The position numbers and the translations under genes were made by a program. A stretch of DNA of 64,000 nt. Source: Diaporthe sp. PMI_573. Taxonomy: Eukaryota; Ascomycota; Sordariomycetes; Diaporthales; Diaporthaceae. A model generated the notes under the pieces. It searched no databases. It saw only the letters and a program-made list of their open reading frames with translations, and was not told the origin of the DNA. Shown in pieces: positions 17,759 through 29,000 of the stretch (position 1 is the stretch's first letter; every line of letters begins with the position of its first letter). The stretch lies in assembly GCA_021399435.1 (NCBI GenBank), contig JAJTUP010000046.1:434001-498000 (forward strand). Reading direction: 5' to 3'.

Positions 17759-19366
17759 ATGCGGACTTCAAATCTAGTCTGCAAAGTTCTCCCTCTCAAT
17801 ACAAAGCAGAGACTTGTTATAGAAAGAGTGCTTTCTGCCGCGATAGCTTGGAGAGATAATCCATATGATGCATCCAGGCGGGATCAGATGCTCCTCTACG
17901 TTGGAGGAGAAGGCGGAACTGGCAAGAGTCGAGTCATCAAAGCCATTGTTGCCGGCATGGACCTTATGATGCGAAAGCATGAGGTCATCCTGATGGCGCC
18001 TACAGGAGCTGCTGCTGACAATATCAGCGGAAATACCTACCATACCTCTTTGGGTATTTCAATTTCCAAGACCCAAAAGCCTACAGTAAGCGCTCGCATC
18101 AAAAAGTTGTGGTCCAGGAAGACGATTATAATCATGGACGAAGTTAGTATGTTGGATTTAACTTCGTTAAGCATGATCAACAATCAGTGCAAGATTGCAA
18201 AATCCCTAGATCGCAGCTCGCCTGACCTCTTTGGTGGACTGCCAGTTATCATTTTCTTTGGGGACTTCTTCCAATTCCCGCCTGTAAAAGGGCCAGCACT
18301 GTGGAGAGAACCGAGACATGGGAATAGTGAGGATGTCAATGGCCAGATGGTCTGGCATCTGTTCAAAGAAGTAATTATCCTCAACGAGCAGATAAGACAA
18401 GCACAGGACCCCATATTCCGAGATTTGGTCCGCCGAGCAAGGGCTTCTGCCTTGACTGAAGAAGATCTGGCTTTGCTGAACACCAGAGTGATAACTTCTC
18501 TTTTCATGCCGGAACTGGAAGGTGCAACTTTCGTTGCGAAATTGAACGCACTTCGACATCATCTCAATCTCGTCAGAACGGAACACTTTGCTCGATGTCG
18601 ATCACAACGAATTTACATCTTCCCAGCCCAGCACAGCAGAACCACTTCTACATCCTCTTTCCCTCTTTATCTCGAAGACTTGCTTCAACAAAGGGATCAA
18701 GGTACTAAGATCCCTTTTCAAGGCCTTTTCCTCTACACACCGGGGATGCCTGGGGTAATTCTTGCTAACATCTGCACCCTTCTTGGACATGTCAATGGCA
18801 CACGTGGTATTCCTTCGGGTATCGTTATTGACCCATCAGGTGTGCCTTCCCACGACCGATTACACGACATGCAGTTACACTAACAATGGACAGCGGACTT
18901 TTTCGAGATTGATGACCTGTTCATCTTATGTACTAAACCGCCAGCCTGTGTTCTATTCCGCCAAGAGAATCCGAAGCACCTTGGCTTTGAACATCTCCAG
19001 GCTAACGACTTCCCTGTTTTCCCTATAGAGAGATCAATCACCATCAAGACATATTCCGTACGGAGAAAACAAGTTCCAATATGTTCAGCATTTAGCCTGA
19101 CGGACTATAAAGTACAAGGGGCGACTCTCAAGACAGCAGTCCTTGACCTAAAAGATAATCCATCTGCCAAGGGTCAAGACATGCATAAGAAGTTTTGTTC
19201 TATGCTGGTCCAACTTTCGCGCCCTCAATCTTTAGATGGTCTGTATCTCTTACAGAAACTTGAGATGAAGGACCTCCGATTTCGTCCACATGATGCGCTA
19301 CTCACTGAGATGGAAAGGCTTCATAAACTCGAGGAGGAAACCATACGCACATGGACAAGACAGTAA
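17759..19366 (+). CDS. Pif1-family DNA helicase with one intron
   Basis: Exon 1 is 17759-18839, the intron 18840-18893 (54 nt, GTGTGC...CACTAAC...ACAG), exon 2 18894-19366; 517 aa. Exon 1 alone would end in a stop, and splicing restores PSADFFEIDDLFILCTKPP. Motifs: Walker A GGEGGTGKS (49-57), PTGAAADNI, Walker B IIIMDEVSML (123-132), GDFFQFPPV, NEQIRQ, and in exon 2 DYKVQGATL and VQLSR. All superfamily-1B helicase motifs are present, so the enzyme looks complete in its core. It lacks the long N-terminus and Rep/HUH domain of autonomous Helitrons, yet resembles the helicase part of those elements and of the Pif1-like families dispersed in fungal genomes. Role (genome maintenance or Helitron derivative) not decided. 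Confidence 0.85.
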
Positions 19367-20627
19367 GTTTTGACTTTCTCAATCTACATTCTAGTTATAT
19401 AATACCGGTACATTAGAAGCCTATAGATAGATCATAGATACACTACCTGTCAGGCACGGGCAAGGGAGAAGAAACCAGGCGGGGAAGAAAAGGTGATGTG
19501 AGAGGACGGAGTGGTAGCTTTCACCACCCAATCAGGGACTCTTCTGGGCAAGGTAACACGGTAGGTCGGTCAACCAAAGGAGCCACAATGACAGCTCAGG
19601 AACTGACATGCTACCTACTACACATAGACCAATGCCGTACCCTCACAGGTGTTGACGCGCGAGGTGCTAGAGAAAGGCACCTGGCGGAGCTATGAAGCTA
19701 ACTGTGATAGTCCAGGGTGACCCTCGCGCCTGACGCCCAAGGCCATATCCTTGACACTATGTACCTTAATAGTGGCCTCTGATTTTAGCGTCCCACACCA
19801 GTCAGAGCCCGCTATTCCCGCCTTCCACTTTGTTCCCAGCCTCGTTCATAGTTCAATCATTCCAGAGTTCCGGGGCATCTGCCTGCGTCAGCGGGCGTTA
19901 CCAGTACTCGGCAAGGTGATCGGAACAATAGTACAAATAGGGTTTAGCGTGGACAGGGAATGTGTCCGACCCTTGCTCAAATCCTCCTGTTCGCCAGCTT
20001 GTTCTCGACACCTTGCTGAAGCGGATAAAACGAGCACGCTCTAGCTGCCCGGCCGATACGGCCCGCAGTGTCCTCTGGATTTGAAAGCAGCAGGTGGATA
20101 TACACAACAGGGTTAGTGTAGAGAAAAAGTTACCTTGATAGTGCAGAGCAAATACTGAGAGGTTTATTGGCCCTCCCGGCCAGGACACTTACCTTCAAAA
20201 GTAGCATCCAACTCGCCACGCGGCGTCCATCGCTGCGTTGTTGAGCATCGATCGCACCATCCCCGAGACTCCGTCCCATTCTGGGATGTGGAGTCCTGGC
20301 TATCATGTAACATTGCTGCCTATCGCTTATTAAGCACATTTGGCAAGCTCAGCAAGGACTACGCTCAGACATACCCAGAATAGATCGCTACACTGTATTT
20401 TTGTTTACGTTTCACCTAAATTTGCTAAGTCTCATTTTGAATCTAAACTAGGATTACAGTAGTAAAAACAATCAAACATAACCTTCGACTAGAGATATCA
20501 CTTCAGAAGTCCTCTCCGCTACCTTCTTTTCAAGTTCAGCCAACTCATTATCCGCTTAAGCATTGGTACATGATCTCCTAATTTTCTAGAATTCAAATCT
20601 ACTAAGTCTTAATAACAATGCGCTAGG
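19367..20627. other. No gene recognised
   Basis: ORFs of 60-100 codons lack recognisable motifs. 20380-20620 is AT-rich. No Helitron terminus (CTRR with a preceding hairpin) could be identified with confidence after the helicase. Confidence 0.4.
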
Positions 20628-20885
20628 ACGTCGCTGTCTATGTTCACGACATCCTCGTCGCCGGCCGACCACATTCAATTGCACAATTCAAGAAAATCCT
20701 TTCCGACCAATTCAAATGCGTCGACATGGGACTTTGTCGATACTTCCTCGGATTGGAGATTCACCAGACCCGAGAGGGGATTTCGATTTCCCAGAAGGGA
20801 TATGCGGAACGCGTGTTACGACGTTTCGGAATGTTCGACGGAAATGGTCGCTATACTCCCATGGATCCGAACACGTTTCCCGTTC
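20628..20885 (+). mobile_element. Ty1/copia reverse-transcriptase scrap
   Basis: The frame encodes DVAVYVHDILVAG, FKCVDMGLCRYFLGLEIHQT and GISISQKGYAERVLRRF, the palm to thumb segment of copia RT. The catalytic YVDD is YVHD here, losing a catalytic Asp. About 85 codons survive, with no LTR. It is from a different lineage than the 8.6-12.2 kb copia (YFLGLEI against WYIGVKI). Confidence 0.8.
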
Positions 20886-20959
20886 GAGAACAAGAAAGGT
20901 CTTTCCTTATTCAAACATCACTTCAACATCTCTGCGACAATCTACCTCTTCCAGACTTT

Positions 20960-21474
20960 GTGACGGCTCGCGATTTGCCAAGCCTGACCCACCATCCGCT
21001 GAGTATCACCTGCAAAGAGTTATTCAGACAGTCGATTTTCGCATTCCTGACCTTACTCGACTCGTAGCATCGGCATTAGTGCTGGATGCATTCCCCCCTG
21101 GGATGCACGGTAATGAGACCCCTTTTCTTATATTTACTGTACCGATTCTAAGCTTGTTCGCAGAGTTCCGCCCAAAAGACGTCTTTCATATCATTTACAA
21201 GTATATAATCGGAAATTTGCGTACTGAATTGCCTGCAGAAGCCTTCCTATCCCAGGTAGAGAGTGCCTTTACCAGTGCTGTTCTCAAAAACCGAGCGTAC
21301 AAGTTGAAGTCGGCCTCGTCACATGCCCATTATCTGAGGTTCATGGGATCGACAACCGCGGATGTCGACCTCACCGGAACATGCGTTTTTTGCCTTCTCA
21401 GGCGACCGATTTTCACTCTCGACTGCCATCATCAGCTCTGCTCCTGCTGTGTCGGGAGGTCTCGAGCAGGATAG
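20960..21474 (+). pseudogene. Relic with a RING-like cysteine motif
   Basis: About 170 codons in frame after the copia scrap, ending with CVFCLLRRP, then CHHQLCSCC. This C-x2-C ... C-x-H-x2-C-x2-C spacing is that of the RING-type motif found just before the patatin domain of some fungal patatin-like phospholipase genes. The preceding 130 residues contain AFPPGMHGNETPFLIF and Leu-rich helices that I do not recognise. The frame stops right after the cysteines, so any catalytic domain is lost. The patatin link is a guess. Confidence 0.35.
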
Positions 21475-23579
21475 CGACGCCGAGGACCTCATGGACGGCC
21501 CCACCGGCCAGTACGCTCTCCTCGACATCCAACCAGGCAGGAATTTAGGGCGTGGCGAGGCTGGGCCATTGGCGAAGACAGAGATGGATAGGCTGCGAGA
21601 CCAGCTTGCGCAGGTCCAGCAGGAGCAGCAGCAATGTCTAGCCCTCATCCAGGAATTACAAAACAATCAACAGAAGATTTCATCTGCAATGTTGATCTGG
21701 AGCAGCCCTAAGATGTTATAATTCAAACGGTTTAACGACCAAAGAACTCTTCAAATTGAGTGCAGGAAGTGTTCTCAGTCGTGGCAAAGCACGAGCGGAA
21801 CAGGCGTGAATAAAAGGAGGATAGCCGATAGATTCTATCGAGGCTTTCATCTCTATTTCAGTGCGTGAAATCAAGAGCGACCCTAGAACGAGTGCAGAAC
21901 CTTTTTTACGCCCATGAAATTCTCGAGGTAATCGACTATACACCGATTTCATCACAGTTCAGGTATCTTCCTGTTTGCTGTTCATCTTCACAGCATGAGT
22001 ATGTGGCTCGCTCACTTTCGTACAGCATCCACGCCGACTTCCACTATCATCTAACCCGCTATCTGGGCAGACCAAGAGATCATGATGGAAAGGGCTTCAT
22101 CGTCAAATTAGATGCAAAAAATGTCATAGCTGACTGACCGCGAATTATTTAAAGTGGGGTAACGTACCCGGCCCACAATGTGGCAATGAGTGTACCGTGA
22201 CACGGTGTGATTTGCGTCAAAGTCCTCCTATCACACGATTCCGAGAATGGCATATCGAATAGAGCAAGTTGACCGGTTTTTTGACTACAGAAAGTGAGCT
22301 TCGGAAGCCCGTATATAGATATATGCAACGGAGTTCCACAATAGCGGAGGTATGTGCTCGTGATAGTTCGTGAGGTCCCGCGAAAGTCGTCGTTGATCGC
22401 GCCGGTAAGCCCCGGGTGCAGGGGTCGGACTCGTGTCTGGAGCCGAAGTTCTGGCTGGTGAAGAACAGGTGCGACATGCTGTGATATTTTGCGACAGGAT
22501 CTCTACTCGTCGCCTACGGCCGACGAAAGAGCCTGGGTATGGTTCGGTGGATACTGAAGTTCGACCCCGTTGACCTCCCAGAGGAGTTGCTGCACGCTTG
22601 CCCTTTCGCCGCCATGGAAGACTTCATCCAGCCGGGAGTCCCAGTCTACTATGTTCCCTTTGACCTACTTAATATGACGATCAATAGGACGAGGGTTGAA
22701 ACCATTGCCGACGTATATCAAGTGCCTGGCGACAATACTCCAATGTCCGCTTTCATAGCCTTCTCTCACAACCTGTCGGCTCCGGAACCGACCGGTGCCC
22801 GAGCAGGAAGATGGAAATCTACTTGATGAGCAGGGCGTCGTGACTGGACTAATGGCTATGGTCCTATGGATGAGAACTGCATCCCGTAGCGTATCTGCTC
22901 TGCATCCCGTCGCTACGGGCTGCGGTCAAGCACGTTCGGGATGTATTAGCAGATGTGATAGAAATGGGTCAAAAATCAGATCTGTTAGTATTTTGCTATA
23001 ATTCCTTAATTTCGACATTATTTCGCTATCTTAACGGTATTTTGCAATCTAAACAAGTCATATCACACGTCTGGGAGGTTGTAAAAGCGCACCTGAAAGA
23101 TTGGTCGGATGCATGAGGCGGTCGTCATTTGCGGCTTCTGTGCTATCGGGAAAACGTATCTTCTATCTAGCAAGGATAGCCTGCATCTGCAGGGTCCCGA
23201 TCCATTACACCAGATACACTTATTGATGTAGGTGTACGCTACACGTACATCCACGTACACTCCACTGGAACAATTTTACACGTCAATACACTCAATTTCA
23301 GACCTCCATTGATGTAATTGATGTATCTAGGTGTATCTAGGGTCGAGTTTTTGCCCAGAAGTGAGGCTATTCCCAGCCTTCCGAAAGGTTGACGTTGGGC
23401 CATATTTTGGTGTTTTGGAGGGGGTTGGACCCCACCACTGCCACCACTGCCACATCCCCACTGTTAACGAATATCAGAGACGCGTGGCTTCCAAAAAGCG
23501 CCTTGAAATCTTGCCCGCATACAACTTTTCCGCACACCACACCATATCTCCCACAAGTCCATTATATCAACCTTTCGAA
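21475..23579. other. Unassigned; scattered ORFs
   Basis: An ORF in another frame (to about 21721) has a Gln/Glu-rich coiled-coil tail (MDRLRDQLAQVQQEQQQ), possibly from a retroelement gag. The ORF 22539-22826 has no motif I know. An inverted repeat CCCGTAGCG/CGCTACGGG lies near 22885-22920. 23200-23345 contains clustered GTGTA/TACAC words and a repeated TAGGTGTATC, which may be the left end of the hAT fragment that follows. Confidence 0.3.
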
Positions 23580-24290
23580 ATGGCCGTTTGCGACTCCCCG
23601 AATGAGACTATCGTGACTTCCGATGTCTTCTCCGCCTCCGAATTATTACCTCCGTCGCCGTCGCCTTCTGCGTCGACCGATATCTTCGAATCTCCTGTGC
23701 CGCCCCTTTCTTCAACGATATCTGGGCCCGCGAAGCCTCCTGACGAGGCCATCTATCACGAACGCCTATTCCGCCATTTCCACAGGTATATCTGGACGGA
23801 GAAGGTTAAGGATACCCTCTCTTGGGCGTGGGACTACGGGTACGATACACTGCGCTGGCGCTCCATCCAGCTTTCCGTTGGAGGTGGTTCGAGAAGCAGT
23901 GGAAGTCCCGGCCCAGTTGGGTGAACAATGCCAAGAGGAAGGTTCAGGAAGTGTGGGATTGTGAGTATCGTGACCACGAAGATGAGTTGGCGCCGGCGGC
24001 GCCGGAGAGAGACTCTTTCGAAGAGCCGCCTCCGAAGAGACAGCGGCTCTATCTCAACAGCTTCCAGGAATTCAGTGAGAGCGGCAGAGAGCGACCTATA
24101 TCACGAGACTCCAGCGATGACAATAACGCCTTCGAGTTTGACGACGAATACGAAGTGTGGCAACAGACGAGAGAAAAGACGGACCGTATGGTCACCGATC
24201 CGATTGCATACTGGCACGAGAAGAGACTCCGATATCTGCGCCTCTCCCGAATGGCTCTCGATTTTGAGGGAGGGTTGAAGCTAATGCGCG
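23580..24290 (+). mobile_element. hAT transposase gene with internal deletion
   Basis: An ATG at 23580 starts a transposase N-terminus (Ser/Pro-rich, then RLFRHFHRYIWTEKVKD and WAWDYGYD, the segment before the BED finger). At about 23845 it jumps, in a new frame, to the C-terminal half: TALALHPAFRWRWFEKQW, AKRKVQEVWDCEYR, DPIAYWHEKRLRYLRLSRMA. The DNA between (BED finger and DDE core, roughly 1.3 kb by comparison with the complete copies) is missing, as are the last hATC motifs. A non-autonomous derivative whose ends I could not delimit. Confidence 0.75.
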
Positions 24291-24941
24291 ATTTACCGAG
24301 CTTGGTACGTCGTGACTGGGAGAGGCCCCAGGCAGCTGCCGCTCAGGCTGCTCCCAACAGATCCCAGGCAACTTCCAATAGTTATAAACCCACTCCCTCA
24401 GCCGCATCCTCACCATCGTCTCCACCACCACTACTAAAAGTGTTAACTAAAGATTTTCGCGACACCCATTTCGCCTTTTACTGTATTTTCTACTATCCAC
24501 TTCTTTTTCTGTTTCTCCTGGCTTAAATATTCCGCTCGTGGATGGGACAAACCAAAATCGACATGGATCATAAATCAAAAGGTCGTGGGATGGTATTTCT
24601 GCACTGGTATTTCAGCTACTGAGATACCGGCAGATGCAAAAGTACAGATCTAGCTGACCAAATCCTACCAGGCGGTATCCATCCCTTGCCTAAACAGTCC
24701 GCACATGTACACCTGCCTCCCACTTGCTAGCCGCTAGGACTAGGTGGTGTTCACAAGCTTCCTCCCAGCGCCTTATTAGTGGAAACCGACAACGGTTTTG
24801 CGTCGTTGATTTGGAACTCATGATCGAATTGACTCTCTGACATCTCGTTCGTGGAAAATACGCAATCAAGTCCTAATAAACACTGCGGGGATATAAGTAA
24901 ACCAGAGACTTTTGTCAAATCATCCTCTATGCCAGACGCAT
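24291..24941. other. No gene recognised
   Basis: The hAT frame runs on to 24526 as foreign Ala/Pro/Ser-rich sequence. Beyond that no coding motif is seen. Confidence 0.35.
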
Positions 24942-25439
24942 TCAATGCACCGACATTCCGAGCTTTTGTACAGTATCTTCCCTGTCACCGAATCGCTTAC
25001 TGTCACCCTGGACGACAGACAAATAGTACAAAGCCTGCTATCATCCTTTAGCACTGGTACCGAGACTTTGACGATCAATCCAGATTCTTTTATAGAGGAT
25101 CTCCGCCAGCAGATATCTTTGACAGAGCAGGCAAAGAAGGACGTAAACATGAAAAAGGCTGGGGAGTTGCGTTCTATCCGCATGTTTCTGGGTGGCCTGA
25201 TGGAAGCTACCGCAAAGGAGGAAGCCCTGCTGGAAATGAAGGAGAAAGACTACCAAGTTTGTGTCGAAAGGATTAATGAAATTGAGAATTCTTGGGGAGA
25301 AGATCAGATGGCTCGTCTCGCACACGAACATGTACGGCAGGTACAAGCACGCAAGGGAGTCAGGAAAGATATGGCCGTTAAGACAAGCAAAGTCGTCAAA
25401 GACCTCGATCATGGTATCAAAGAGCTCGAAATTACTTGA
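24942..25439 (+). CDS. Hypothetical coiled-coil protein
   Basis: 165 aa from the ATG at 24942. Residues from about 55 onward are charged and helical (Glu/Lys-rich, e.g. KEEALLEMKEKDYQVCVERI), suggesting a long coiled coil, with no signal peptide or membrane segment. Another ATG at 24930 opens a different frame that could be a first exon. I do not recognise the family. It is flanked by non-coding sequence. Confidence 0.35.
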   Translation, partial: SMHRHSELLYSIFPVTESLTVTLDDRQIVQSLLSSFSTGTETLTINPDSFIEDLRQQISLTEQAKKDVNMKKAGELRSIRMFLGGLMEATAKEEALLEMKEKDYQVCVERINEIENSWGEDQMARLAHEHVRQVQARKGVRKDMAVKTSKVVKDLDHGIKELEIT

Positions 25440-26062
25440 AGCTTCGCTTCTGTGGGAAGTTTTGATATGGAAGCAGGTGGAACGCGAGAAAGAGAGTCGG
25501 CTGGCAATACTCTATGGCGGCAGCAGCAGCTCTTCCTCAATTGAGAATTTTTCTGAATAGCCGTAACGTCGTGGTGTTGATCGCCCCGTCAAGGCGTTTT
25601 CCTATGCATCTACGTCGCCGTCGCCGGCGTTGCTGCCGTCAAGCCGTCCATGCGTTTTGGCCTGGAGTTTGAACTCGTGGTTCCAGTCGTTCCAATCTTC
25701 TGGTTTCGCTAGGAATGCATTAAGGGTCCTCGTATTGACGTACTGTGTGTATTGTGATGATGTCTTGTCCAGGTTCTCTAGCGCGACCCCTCCCGTTGGA
25801 TGGATGGATGGATTTTATTTCGCCCGGGGGGACACACCCCAGAGGGCCTTTGCGCTAAGCTATTTTCGTTTCGTACGGTTCTTCCATAATCACCCGAAGC
25901 CCCACAATTTCACTCCACTGACTGGTCCAATCTGATGTATATGCAGTGACAGGCCTGCTTGAAGGCCAATTTCTCCAAGTGTTCAGCATCCTATCCTCAG
26001 CAGCTGAAGCACGGTCTGCCAAAATGAGACTGTATGATGTTAGTAGGATTCAATCTGAATAG

Positions 26063-29000
26063 TTAGTGTGCCTGAGGCTTCTGGTCCATGTCAAGCCTCC
26101 CCGTTGCAATGGCAAATTTGATCGTCGCCCGTACTGCCCGCATGTCTGGTGTCCATTTGTCACCGTCAGACGCCGCCTTTCCCCCCAGGAAGTATGATAG
26201 GTTTCCCATCTTTGCCTGTGAGCATCGCAACATGCCTTCCCGTTGCGCGGTCCATTTTGCGCAGCGGAATAGGAAGTGTTCCACTGTCTCTGATGCTAGC
26301 CCGCATTCGCAAGTGTCCGATTCCATCGTTCCTATCTTGCATAGAAAGCTGTTAAGTCTCACCATTCCGGTGCGGAGCTGTGATAGTACGTCTGCTTCCT
26401 TCCTCTTCAGCGGGTCATATAGAGTACGGGTATGCTTGCCTGGCAGTGCCGTATCTATCTGCTTCGAGCATTTCCCGACTCTTTCTGGTAGTGTTCTTGT
26501 TTGCCGCTGCTTGGTTATCGCTAGTCTTATCCTTGTGGATCTTGCTAGATGTGGTGGCACATCTGGTCTGCATTCTCCTTCTGTGGCCTTCCGCGCTGCT
26601 GCTTTGGCTTTTGGTCCCAGCGCAAAATCCTCTTCTCCTGCTGGAACCCACAACATCCGGAGAGAGTGGCCCTCGTCTTCGAGACGCTTCATATGGTCGT
26701 ATATTTGCCGTATGATCTGTTGGCCGGATTGTTGTCGTGGCCGCCGTATGGCTTCTAGTGCGGAGCGGCTGCTCGTCATGACAGTCACATCCCGCCAGCA
26801 GAGTCCAGACGGCATACATCTCAATACCATCTCTATAGCTCCCAACTCGGCGATGTATAGGTTCAGCTCCTCCGTCAACCCGAGAGTGATGGAGTAGCTG
26901 GCCACTACCTCGTCATCTTTGTTGATCGCCGTATCTCGTACGACACCTCCCATGCCTACCATGCCCCTTCTCTGCGAGGAGCAGGTGGCAATAACTATGC
27001 CATTCACCCTCTTTGCTTCTTCCACCGCTCTCTCCCGGTCAGGGTCGCACGACACCGGGATACGGTTCCTCCATGGCGGTAACGCGTACTCCCGAATGAT
27101 CTCCATTCGTTCAGTGGCTGTTTCCCCTTGTACTTGAGCAATCCTCTGCATCGGCGATACGAATCGGCGACACACTTTCACTTTCAGTGTCGCCAACGGG
27201 TGTGTCCTGGGAAGGGTCCGGAGGTTGATCCAAAACCTTGTTGCCGCTTGCGCATGCCGTTCTTGCACCGGTTGGATGCTAGCTTCGGCCTCTGCCACCG
27301 CCGTTGCGACGGTCCGGAAAGCCCCCGTGATCGCCTGTGCTCCGACCATCTGTGCCTTGTCCAGCCAAGCAGCTTCTCTAATGCCACATGAGTGCGCCCA
27401 CACGCTGGACGCATAGTCCATGGTGGGAGCTACTGTTGCTACGAACAGTTGTCTCGCAGTCCGCGGTGACAGCATCTTCAGTCTTCTCAGACACATAGCG
27501 GCCGAGAGCCCCTTTGCGGCGGCTCTAGCTATGTGTTCCTTGTACCGCAGTTTCGCGTCCATGACCACTCCCAGGATCTTGGCGCTCGCCTTGGGCTTGA
27601 CTACTTTTCCTTTGATCATGAACGCTTTGTCGCTGGTACGCGCGGCGTTTCGCGTGAAATGCACGATGGTCGTCTTGTCTCCGTTGAACGTCGCACCGCT
27701 CCGTCTTTCCCAGCCCCGTGCTTCGTCTATAATTGATTGGATGCCGGCTCGATTCTCCTCCGCTGTTGGTCCCACCACCCAGGCTGAGTAGTCGTCCACG
27801 AATGCCATCGAACCACCTCTTGCGTTGATTCTTCTCTGCACCAAATCTGCATTGAAGAACAGGAACAACACCGGCGACAGTGGTGATCCTTGCGGGAGAC
27901 CTGCCTGTGGCAACTCCCGTAGCTGTGACTTGTACCCATTTACCACCACGGTGGCCATGCGTCCAGAGCAGAAGGCGTCAATCCATCTCACCAGTCCACC
28001 AGGTATGCCTCTCGCCTTCAGCCTCTCCAGTAGTCGTTCTTTGAACACTCCGTTGTAAGCACCCTTGACGTCGAAACTGATCAGACTGAGCACCCTGCCG
28101 GCCCTCCATGCCTTGTAGATCTGCTCCTGCAGCAGTATCAGTGCTTGTTCGGCTGACCTTCGCTTCCTTGCCCCGAAGTGGTTTGCAGGCAGCAGTCCAT
28201 AGCTTTCCACTACATAGGATACCCGCTCTGCAACGGCTGCCTCGAGTATCTTGCCCAGTGTTGACAGCAGGGATATCGGTCTCCATGCCTTGGCCACTGT
28301 GTAGTCTCCCTTGTCTGCTTTCTTTAGCGGGATGATCTTCGCACTCCTCCACTGGTGGGGTACCACACCGTCCCTGAGGGAAGTGTCGAAAAGGTGCAAG
28401 ACACGGTATCTAACCACTGGCCAAAGCTGTTTCCACACCATTGCTGGCAGACCATCCTCTCCAGGTGCTTTCCAAGGTTTCGCTGCTAGCACTTTTTCTT
28501 CAACTTCCTCCATGGTGAGGTCTGGCATGTGCACTTCCGTCCGTTGCGGTCGCTCGCCTTCATCGTCAATCTTAGCCGGCAACGGGGGGAAGAACGTGCT
28601 GAGCAGCTCCTCTGCCTGCTCCACCGTATCTTCCGTGGTGGAACCGTCTTCCCTCTTCAGAGGGGGCACCCTGTCGTCCATAACACCTGTTTCTGGTTTT
28701 AAGTACTTGGCCGCCTTCCATATGTTGACATCTTCTGCCAGGAAGTCGTCCCAGTGCAGTTTTTTCTGTTTCCGGATGGCATCATGGTACTCCTTGGATG
28801 CTTCCTTGGCCCGTCTTTCCAGGTCGGGCCTCACTTGGCCTGCTCGCCGCTGTGCCCTGGCCTGATTTCGCCAGAATGTGTACACCCGCCGAAGTCCTGT
28901 CAAATCCTTCGTCCACCAGCGCTTCGCGTACGGTACTGGTTGTGCTCGGGGTGTCAGATCGTGGATCGCCTCGAGGACGACCCTCATTAACTGGTCTGTC

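Noticed and set aside
18884..19180. Frameshift disabling the Pif1 helicase
   Set aside because: A GT...CTAAC...AG intron at 18840-18893 removes the stop and joins the motifs in frame.
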